Below are positions 57,770-64,000 of a stretch of 64,000 nt of DNA, piece after piece. Position 1 is the first letter of the stretch. Each line of letters starts with the position of its first letter. The notes below the pieces were generated by a model. The model saw only the letters and a list, made by a program, of their open reading frames with translations, ran no database searches and had not been told where the DNA came from. Source of the stretch: Mesorhizobium qingshengii (GTDB lineage Bacteria > Pseudomonadota > Alphaproteobacteria > Rhizobiales > Rhizobiaceae); contig NZ_JAPFQA010000010.1 in NCBI RefSeq assembly GCF_027563465.1, positions 124,001 to 188,000 of the forward strand, read 5' to 3'. The translations under genes and the position numbers were made by a program.

Positions 57770-58627
57770 TCAGGCTCCCTGGGCGTCGATGATGAAGCTG
57801 GCATATTTGGCCGGCAGCCATTCCGGTATGGGACGCGGCTGCTGGGGAAACCCGCCGAGATGGGTACAGGTTTGCGCCGCCGCCACGGAAGCCATGTGCA
57901 GCGCTTCGGCCGCCCCCCGGCCTTCGAAGCGGAACGCGGTCAGGAAGGTCGCGATGAAGCTGTCACCGGCACCGCATGTGTCGACCACGTTGACCAGCGT
58001 GGCCGGCGCATGCACGACGCTCGTGCCATCATCGAAGTAGGAACCGCGCCGGCCGCAGGTCAGGACGACCTGCCTTGCGCCGGCAGCCCTGAGCGCTGCC
58101 AGCAGCGGCTCGACCGGCACATCGACATCGTCGGGCCCGGAGGCGAACAGCATCGGCACGCCGTCGAGCGGCAGCGCCAGATGTGCCGTCGAGACGTCGA
58201 TGCTGAACGGCACATGATCCGCGACCAGGCGGCGGACGAGATCCTCGTTGGCATTGGTGCCGAGATGCACCCAGTCGGCTGCAGCGATGACCGCATAATG
58301 CTCCTGCGTCGGCATGTAGTTCTCACCCACCCCGAACGATTCGTGCAGGAACTTCCGGTCCCCTGATTCGTCGCGGAGCAAGGTGACGGCCGTGTCTCCG
58401 GCGCGCCGCTCGACATCGTCCGGCGACAGGCCGATGCCTGCCAGTTCGGCAAGCACCACGTCGCCTTCGGGATCCTCGCCGACGGCGCCGAAATAACGCG
58501 CCGACCAGCCATTGCGTCGCCATTGCGCGGCAACATTCAGGGCGTTGCCGCCGACGGTGAGCAGGCCGTTGGTGAGGTAGGCGTCCAGGCAATTGTCGCC
58601 GACGGCGACGAGTTTTGGCTGGGTCAT
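57770..58627 (-). CDS. frlD: PfkB-family sugar kinase, fructoselysine 6-kinase-like
   Basis: A 285-residue ribokinase-fold enzyme. Starts KLVAVGDNCLDAYL, with VGGNALNVAAQWRRNG as substrate loop and the C-terminal DTCGAGDSFIATFL motif (catalytic Asp about 222). The FGAVGEDPEGD stretch and overall size fit FrlD, which phosphorylates fructoselysine at C6. Presence of an FrlB-like deglycase in the same operon supports this. The start is uncertain (58627 or 58654), as neither has a good ribosome site. Confidence 0.8.
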   Translation of the reverse strand: MTQPKLVAVGDNCLDAYLTNGLLTVGGNALNVAAQWRRNGWSARYFGAVGEDPEGDVVLAELAGIGLSPDDVERRAGDTAVTLLRDESGDRKFLHESFGVGENYMPTQEHYAVIAAADWVHLGTNANEDLVRRLVADHVPFSIDVSTAHLALPLDGVPMLFASGPDDVDVPVEPLLAALRAAGARQVVLTCGRRGSYFDDGTSVVHAPATLVNVVDTCGAGDSFIATFLTAFRFEGRGAAEALHMASVAAAQTCTHLGGFPQQPRPIPEWLPAKYASFIIDAQGA

Positions 58628-58717
58628 GCCGATACCCGGACAGTCAGGGAGCAAAGGTCGGCTCCGATCAGCTGGTGAAAGACAAGCTGCGGCATGAAGG
58701 TTCCTTTCGAGGGATTG

Positions 58718-59578
58718 CTACTTACCGATGCCTTCGGACAGGCCACGAATGAAATAGCGCTGCGCGGCAAAGAACACGATCACGATGGGCAGTGCCGAAA
58801 TCGTCATAGCCGCGAACACCACGGCATAGTTGGTTCCATGCGTCGCCATGATAGAGGTGAGGCCGACCGGCAGCGTCTGCACGTCACTGCCGCTCGTGAA
58901 GATCATGGCGAACAGATATTCGTTCCAAGCGAACAAAACGTGCAGGATGACGCACGAGATGATGATCGGCCGACACAGCGGCAGGGTGATGCGCCAGAAG
59001 ATCTGACCCTCGCTGGCGCCGTCCATCGTCGCCGCCTCGTCGAGATCTCCAGGCAGATCCAGCATGTAGGCACGGATCAGGAAGGTGGTGAACGGCACCC
59101 GAAACGCGGTGTAGAGAATGATCAGCGCCCAGTAGGTGTTGTAGAGGCCGAGCGCCTGCAGCATCTTCACCAGCGGAATGATTGCCACGGTGGGGCTCAG
59201 CATCAACCCGCCCAGCACGATGGCTACGACCAGGGGTTTTGCCGGCATCTTGGTTCGGGTCAAGCCGAAGGCCGTCCAGGCGCTGATGAGCACGGTGCAT
59301 ATGGCCGAGGCGACGGTCACCAGGACAGAGACGGTCACATAGCCACGAACGCCCTGGTTCCAGGCCTGCACATAGTTGTTCCACGCCCAATGGACAGGCA
59401 GGGCGAAGGGATCGCCGAAGATCTGCGCATTGTCCTTGAAGCCGCTGAGCGCCATCCAGATCAGCGGATAGATGACGACGACGCCGAGGCAGATGAGGAA
59501 CGAATAAAGGAACGTCCTCGCGATGACGGACCACACATTCACGTGCCTGGCTCGCCCGACTGCAACCGTAGCGCTCAT
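58718..59578 (-). CDS. Sugar ABC transporter permease, MalG-like
   Basis: A 286-residue six-helix permease beginning MSATVAVGRARHVN. EAA loop DEAATMDGASEGQIFWRITLPLCRPII. The ATG overlaps the preceding permease's stop (ATGA). CUT1 import, second channel subunit of the Amadori-type transporter. Confidence 0.9.
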   Translation of the reverse strand: MSATVAVGRARHVNVWSVIARTFLYSFLICLGVVVIYPLIWMALSGFKDNAQIFGDPFALPVHWAWNNYVQAWNQGVRGYVTVSVLVTVASAICTVLISAWTAFGLTRTKMPAKPLVVAIVLGGLMLSPTVAIIPLVKMLQALGLYNTYWALIILYTAFRVPFTTFLIRAYMLDLPGDLDEAATMDGASEGQIFWRITLPLCRPIIISCVILHVLFAWNEYLFAMIFTSGSDVQTLPVGLTSIMATHGTNYAVVFAAMTISALPIVIVFFAAQRYFIRGLSEGIGK

Positions 59579-60537
59579 AGCTGCACCCGGCGACGCTTGG
59601 TGTACCAGAGCTGTGCCGCGCCGGTGAGCATGGTCAGGACGAAGATAACGGCGGCAATCGCGGCACCGTAGCCGAAATTGTCCTCGATGAAGGCCTTCTG
59701 ATAAAGCCATGTGCCCAGGACCTGGCTGCTGTTGTTGGGGCCGCCCGCGGTCATGACCATGACCTCGTTGAAAACCTGGAACGCGCCGGTGATGGTGACG
59801 ATGATCATTAGACCCGTCATTTCCCGGGTCAGCGGAAAGGTGATGCTCCACAGGCGGCGAAACGCACCGGCTCCGTCCATCGTGGCCGCGTCGTAGAGGT
59901 CGCGGGGGATTTTCTGGATGGCGATAGCGAACAGCAGCGTCGAGTAGCCGAAGCCCTGCCACTGGCTCATGGCAATGATGGCGTAGATGGCAGTGTGCTC
60001 GTTGCCGAGCCAAGGCTGCACGAGCTGGCCGAGGCCTAGCCGGCTCAGCGCGGCGTCCAGCAAGCCGATCTGCGGCTGGTAGATGAAATAGAACAGCAGA
60101 CCGGTCACCGTGATCGAAATGGCGGAAGGCACGAAGTAGACGGCGCGCCAAAAGCGGCGCCAGCGTTCGCTCCTCAGATCCTCGATGAGGGCCGCCAGCA
60201 GGAACGCACCGAAGACCTGGAAGACGACAGAGATGATGGCGTAAAGGCAGTTGTTCCACAGCGCGACCAGCACGATCGGGTCATGCAGAAGCCGGTCGTA
60301 ATTGGCGAGGCCGACATTGGTGACCTCGCCGGTATAGATGTCCTGGTCGGTGGTGCTGACGACGAAGTTGTCGACGATCGGATAGTAGACGAACCAGCCG
60401 ATGAGGATCAGTGCGATGGCAGCCCATCGGAACGACAACAGGTTGCCGAAGCGGGCTCGCAAGCTTTTCTGCCTTTGCGGCCTGGCGGCGCCGTGGACCA
60501 CGGCGCCACCTCTGATTGTGTCCGATGCCCTTGCCAT
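59575..60537 (-). CDS. Sugar ABC transporter permease, MalF-like
   Basis: A 320-residue permease with six helices after a basic N-terminus of about 35 residues; start MARASDTIRGG at 60537, 8 bp after the binding-protein stop. EAA loop YDAATMDGAGAFRRLWSITFPLTREMTGL and GGPNNSSQVLGTWLYQKAFIEDNFGYGAA near the end. Pairs with the MalG-like gene. Confidence 0.9.
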   Translation of the reverse strand: MARASDTIRGGAVVHGAARPQRQKSLRARFGNLLSFRWAAIALILIGWFVYYPIVDNFVVSTTDQDIYTGEVTNVGLANYDRLLHDPIVLVALWNNCLYAIISVVFQVFGAFLLAALIEDLRSERWRRFWRAVYFVPSAISITVTGLLFYFIYQPQIGLLDAALSRLGLGQLVQPWLGNEHTAIYAIIAMSQWQGFGYSTLLFAIAIQKIPRDLYDAATMDGAGAFRRLWSITFPLTREMTGLMIIVTITGAFQVFNEVMVMTAGGPNNSSQVLGTWLYQKAFIEDNFGYGAAIAAVIFVLTMLTGAAQLWYTKRRRVQL

Positions 60538-60545
60538 TGTGCGCG

Positions 60546-61868
60546 TTATTTGGCTGCCGAGGCGGTCTTGCGCACCTCGTCCATCACCTGTTCCGGCGTC
60601 ATCGAACCACCCGCCAGCGCCTGCAGGCCGGACAGCCAGACGGCGGCAACGCGCGGCGGATTGGCCGTGTCGAGCCAAGGCATCAGGAACGAGGCCGCAT
60701 TGATCTCCTTGAGACCATCAACCACCGCCACGCTCATGTTCGATTCCGAGGCGCCGCCGATGGTGGCGCTCGGCTGGCCATAGGGCGGCGCGGACAGGAC
60801 CTGCGCATTTTCCTTCGAGGTCACGAACTTCATGAAGTCGATCGCCAGCGGGATGTTTTTCGACGCCGCATTGATCATGTAGCCCTCTGGCGCACCCTCG
60901 ATCGACTTGGGGTCACCCTTGGCGCCATCGGGCACGGGCAGTTTGAAGAATCCGAAATCGGCGGGCTTCACTGCCGAATCCGGCGTGGCGGCCTGATCGA
61001 ACTCGATGATCTCCTGATAGTACATGGCCGACTGCGCGTTGGTGAAGGCCTGGAGAGCCGAGGCATAGGACGTGCCGTTGACGCCGGCGCCGTCGGTGCA
61101 GCGCACGACAAGCTGGCTGAATTGCTTGAGCGCCGCGACATAGCCCGGATCGGTATATTCAGCCGTGGCCGGATCGAAATCGCGTTCCAGCGCCGCCTGC
61201 GGCACGTTGTAGGCGAGCAGCTGACCCGCAAAATGGATTGCCGGCCACGCTTCCTTGTTGCCCAGCGAGATCGGTGTTGCGCCGGATTTGCGAATGGCGT
61301 CGCAGCTTGTCAGCAGTTCCTCGAAAGTGGCCGGCGCCTTCAGGCCGAGCTTGGCGAAGATCTGCTTGTTATAGCCCATGAATTTGGCATCCTGATACAA
61401 AGGTATGCCGTAGAGCTTGCCATTGTACTCGAACGCCTTGACGGCTGCTGGAGAGAGCGTCTTGCCCCAGTCGGTATCAGGGCCGATCACCTTGCTCAGA
61501 TCGACGGCGCGGTTGCCGCGCACGAAGTTCGCGCCCCAGCTGCCCGTCCATGAGAAATAGACATCGGGAAGCGAGTTCGAAGCGACCAGCGTCTTCGTCT
61601 TGCCCTTCACGCTGTCGTCGCTCTCCTGGATAAGCTCCACCTTCACGCCCGGATGGAGCTTTTCATAGTCCTGCGCCAGATTGACGAAATAGGGCGACAG
61701 CTGCTGCAGTCCGAACTTGGTCAGGATCGACAGCGTGCCGCTGTATTCCACCTTGGCGTTGGGGTCGGCCGTGACAGCCGGCGAAGCAGCGGAACTGCCG
61801 CCCATCGATAGCCCCAATGATGATACCGCGGCCACTGTGACCGCCACGACTTGCAGCGAACGTTTCAT
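60546..61868 (-). CDS. Sugar ABC transporter substrate-binding protein
   Basis: A 440-residue CUT1 binding protein. Signal peptide about 1-28 (cleavage near SSAA), ATG 61868 with AAGGAG upstream. MalE-like phrases: SGTLSILTKFGLQQLSPYFVNLAQDYEKLHPGVKVELI, YNGKLYGIPLYQDAKFMGYNKQIFAKLGL, EGYMINAASKNIPLAIDFMKFV. The ligand is probably a glycated amine or related sugar conjugate, to judge from the enzymes encoded with it (inference). Confidence 0.88.
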   Translation of the reverse strand: MKRSLQVVAVTVAAVSSLGLSMGGSSAASPAVTADPNAKVEYSGTLSILTKFGLQQLSPYFVNLAQDYEKLHPGVKVELIQESDDSVKGKTKTLVASNSLPDVYFSWTGSWGANFVRGNRAVDLSKVIGPDTDWGKTLSPAAVKAFEYNGKLYGIPLYQDAKFMGYNKQIFAKLGLKAPATFEELLTSCDAIRKSGATPISLGNKEAWPAIHFAGQLLAYNVPQAALERDFDPATAEYTDPGYVAALKQFSQLVVRCTDGAGVNGTSYASALQAFTNAQSAMYYQEIIEFDQAATPDSAVKPADFGFFKLPVPDGAKGDPKSIEGAPEGYMINAASKNIPLAIDFMKFVTSKENAQVLSAPPYGQPSATIGGASESNMSVAVVDGLKEINAASFLMPWLDTANPPRVAAVWLSGLQALAGGSMTPEQVMDEVRKTASAAK

Positions 61869-61896
61869 AAGCAGCTCCTTCAGAGGTGAGAGTGGA

Positions 61897-62910
61897 TCAG
61901 TATTCAACGCGTTTGTAATAGCGACGGGTCGTCAGCGGGTGGTTGCGGAGAACCTCGAGATGCGCGCTCAGCCGCTCGAGCAAAGTGGCGAGCAGGACCG
62001 GCGAGATCATGCTGCGCACCTGAGCCGAGATACCCGGCAACTTGACCGAGGCCGCATCCAGTGTGCGCACGCGGTCCGTGTAGCGCCTGGCGAAGCTCTC
62101 GACCCGGTCCGCCAGCGGGCGGAGCGCATCCTCGCCCTTGAACACGATGACGCTGACGCCTGGCTCGACCAGTTCAAGCGTGCCGTGGAAGAAGTCCGCG
62201 GCGTGCACGGGGCGGGTGCGGATCCACTGCATCTCTTCCAGGATGCACATGCCGTAGTAGTTGGCCTCCGGCCAGACCGATCCGGCACCGGTGAAAATGT
62301 GATAGGTTTCGTCCTTGATGGTCGCGGCCAGTTCGGCGGCCTTGTCCTCGAAGGCGGCTTTCGCATCGGCGAGCAGACCGGGCAGCAGCTGGAGTTGGGC
62401 GACAGCCGCGTCGAAACCGTCATATTCGCCGCGCTCGGCCAACAGCGCCAGGACGATCAGCAGCGTCTGCAGATAGAATGATTCCGACGAGGTGTCGTCC
62501 TCGGCGAAGTTCGTGAAATTGTGGTCGGCCTCCTGCGCGATCGGTGTGTCCGAATGGCCGGTGAGCGAGATCGTGCGCACGCCCCGCTTCTTCAGGAAAG
62601 CCATCAGCTCGACGCCTTCCTTGGTCGTGCCCGACAGCGACGGAATGACGACAACTGCCTTGTTGTCGAGACCGGCCGGCGGATCGAGGACGACCTGAGC
62701 CGGATATTCAGCGCTCACCGGAAAGGTCGAATAGCGCTTCGCCAGATCGATCGCCGGGAGCGTCAGAAGCTGCACACCGCCTGTACCCATGAAAAACAGC
62801 CGCTCGACGCCCTCCGAAAGCAGTGCGCGCATGAGCGAGCGCGCCTCGCCTGCGATGGCAACGGCCCCGCTCTGGATCCTTATGAAGCGGTCTTTGTCAA
62901 AGTTCAGCAT
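61897..62910 (-). CDS. frlB: SIS-domain deglycase, fructoselysine-6-phosphate deglycase-like
   Basis: A 337-residue protein with two sugar-isomerase (SIS) domains. First domain: LFFMGTGGVQLLT and VIPSLSGTTKEGVELMAFLKKRG; second: HIFTGAGSVWPEANYYGMCILEEMQWIRTRPVHAADFFHGTLEL, whose Glu and His are those of the FrlB/GfrF deglycase site. It should split a 6-phosphorylated Amadori compound into glucose 6-phosphate and an amino acid. ATG 62910 follows AGGAAG. First gene of the seven-gene operon, 94 bp from the palindromic operator. Confidence 0.85.
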   Translation of the reverse strand: MLNFDKDRFIRIQSGAVAIAGEARSLMRALLSEGVERLFFMGTGGVQLLTLPAIDLAKRYSTFPVSAEYPAQVVLDPPAGLDNKAVVVIPSLSGTTKEGVELMAFLKKRGVRTISLTGHSDTPIAQEADHNFTNFAEDDTSSESFYLQTLLIVLALLAERGEYDGFDAAVAQLQLLPGLLADAKAAFEDKAAELAATIKDETYHIFTGAGSVWPEANYYGMCILEEMQWIRTRPVHAADFFHGTLELVEPGVSVIVFKGEDALRPLADRVESFARRYTDRVRTLDAASVKLPGISAQVRSMISPVLLATLLERLSAHLEVLRNHPLTTRRYYKRVEY

Positions 62911-63003
62911 GTAGTTCTTCCTTGTACTCGGATGCGGCGGAGCCTCTGTCCGGGCGCAAGCGTCGAGGCGCCTGTGCAACCAGCTTTTGATCGATCCTGA
63001 TCA

Positions 63004-63023
63004 ATGTGAGATCGATCTCACAT
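63004..63023. promoter_or_regulatory. LacI-type operator of the Amadori-type operon
   Basis: TGTGAGATCGATCTCACA (63005-63022), a perfect palindrome with the central CG usual for LacI-family operators; one more pair extends it to 20 bp. A second dyad, TTGATC-GATCCT-GATCAA, adjoins it at 62987-63004. Both lie between the deglycase start (62910) and the LacI gene's stop (63104). Confidence 0.8.
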
Positions 63024-63103
63024 CCGGATAATGGACATGCAATTTCGCGCTTGGCAAGCCCCCTCACGATGAAATTATTGGAACCGCGGGGATTCGGCGG
63101 CTG

Positions 63104-64000
63104 TCAGCGCCTGTTGAACTGAGCAACCGAGCCGCGCACAATCAGACGCGTCGGGAACCGGATATGGCGCGGGGCGATCTTCTTGCCGGCTAACCGTTCA
63201 AGCAGAAACTTGGCGGCGAGCGGACCGATCTCGGAGATAGGCTGCGCCACGACCGTGATCTGCGGGTCGGTGAAGGTAGCGAGATTGAAATCGTCGAAGC
63301 CAACCAGCGACACGTCGTGCGGGATCGACAGGCCCATGGAGCGCAGACCCAGAAGTGCGCCTTGGGTCATCAGGCTGTCCACGGTGAAAAGGGCTGTCGG
63401 ACGGTTGCGGCGGCTGAACAGGCGAATGGTGGCTTCGACGGCATGTTCGACGGTCGAGCGCGACACGCTGATCAGCGATTCATCCAGCGCGATGCCATGC
63501 GACCGTAGTGAATTCTGATATCCGGCCAGACGCTCCTGGGCGGTAAAGATACGCGACTCATCGCGCAACAGTCCGATTCGTTCGTGATCGTTGGCGATGA
63601 GGTAATCCACCGCTTCGCGCGCGCCGCCTTCATTGTCGACGACGACGCTATCGCATTGCAGGTCCTTGACGACGCGGTCGATCAGCACGACCGGTGCGCC
63701 TTCGTTCGCCAGCTGCACGATGTGCTGGCTATCGGTCGCCGATGTCGGCGCCAGAATGAAACCGCGGATGCTCAGCGAGCGCAGGCTCTCAAGCAATTCC
63801 TTTTCCTGCTCGACGTTCTCCTCGCTGCTGGCGATCAGGAGATTATGGCGGTGCTTGCGCAGCTCGACCTCGATGTCGTGGGCGATTCGGGCGAAGAATG
63901 GATTCTGGATGTCGCCAGGCACGAACCCGACGATCGGCAACTGTCCGCTGCGCAGCGCCTGCGCAACGAGGTTTGCCCGATAGCCCAGTCTTTCCGCTGC
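63104..64000 (-). CDS. LacI-family transcriptional regulator (partial, 5' end off window)
   Basis: 298 codons of a LacI/GalR regulator; the frame is open to the right edge and begins AAERLGYRANLVAQALRSG, the hinge after the missing DNA-binding domain. The periplasmic-binding-protein-like core is complete: IVGFVPGDIQNPFFARI, DRVVKDLQCDSVVVDNEGGAREAV, RPTALFTVDSLMTQGALLGLRSMGLSIPHDVSLVGFDDF, IRFPTRLIVRGSV. It reads in the same direction as the deglycase operon and very probably binds the palindrome at 63004-63023, with a sugar derivative as effector. Confidence 0.9.
   Translation of the reverse strand, partial: AAERLGYRANLVAQALRSGQLPIVGFVPGDIQNPFFARIAHDIEVELRKHRHNLLIASSEENVEQEKELLESLRSLSIRGFILAPTSATDSQHIVQLANEGAPVVLIDRVVKDLQCDSVVVDNEGGAREAVDYLIANDHERIGLLRDESRIFTAQERLAGYQNSLRSHGIALDESLISVSRSTVEHAVEATIRLFSRRNRPTALFTVDSLMTQGALLGLRSMGLSIPHDVSLVGFDDFNLATFTDPQITVVAQPISEIGPLAAKFLLERLAGKKIAPRHIRFPTRLIVRGSVAQFNRR

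Noticed and set aside
62987-63004. TTGAT...ATCAA resembling an FNR/FixK box
   Set aside because: The spacer between half-sites is 8 bp, whereas the FNR/FixK box needs 4. It is more likely part of the tandem operator.

Overview
The window reads as chromosome of a high-GC alphaproteobacterium, most likely a rhizobial soil bacterium close to Mesorhizobium. This is inferred from the gene content: many ABC uptake operons for scarce carbon, nitrogen and sulfur sources, assimilatory nitrate reduction under NasT/NasS, an Ehr-type hydrogenase-related complex, and many GntR/LacI/MocR/AraC regulators. No rRNA, tRNA, CRISPR array or prophage was seen.

Layout. 1-1522 (-): start of a glycine-rich autotransporter-like secreted protein, cut by the left edge. 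2.1-6.0 kb (-): organosulfonate operon tauA-tauB-tauC followed by ssuD. 6.3-11.8 kb: small hypothetical proteins, an amidase with a C-terminal extension, a ThuA-like protein and a luciferase-like monooxygenase. 11.9-21.2 kb (-): nitrate assimilation, with nasT-nasS, then a regulatory region with NtrC-like sites, a sigma54 promoter and an ANTAR-type two-hairpin attenuator, then a 65-aa ORF, narK, nirB, nirD and nasA. 21.3-31.1 kb: a catabolic locus of unknown substrate (ABC transporter, APH-fold kinase, HutC-type GntR regulator, zinc dehydrogenase, HisD paralog, SDR, divergent HisC paralog). Four copies of a GTATATAC-like operator sit before its transcription units and tie it into one regulon.

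31.2-34.3 kb: small genes, two related XRE regulators, a DUF1275 membrane protein and a spermidine-synthase-like protein. 34.0-41.5 kb (+): a six-subunit hyfBCEFGI-like membrane complex, translationally coupled to an XRE regulator. Its large subunit lacks the NiFe cysteines, so it is an energy-converting-hydrogenase-related (Ehr) complex and not a hydrogenase. 41.9-45.9 kb: two alpha/beta hydrolases, a tandem universal stress protein and an AraC regulator. 46.1-53.2 kb (-): inositol/polyol-type operon (IolE-like, ABC transporter, IolG-like, TIM-barrel isomerase) with a divergent MocR regulator. 54.98-55.25 kb: an IS5-type transposase remnant. 55.2-64.0 kb (-): operon for Amadori-type compounds (SIS deglycase, ABC transporter, PfkB kinase, FAD amine oxidase) with a LacI regulator cut by the right edge and a perfect palindromic operator.

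The two most informative points are the readable NtrC/sigma54/ANTAR control region of the nitrate operon and the GntR-controlled locus built around a HisD paralog with changed metal and substrate residues. That locus may degrade a C3 sulfonate or a related alcohol. The Ehr complex is the least understood membrane machine here.
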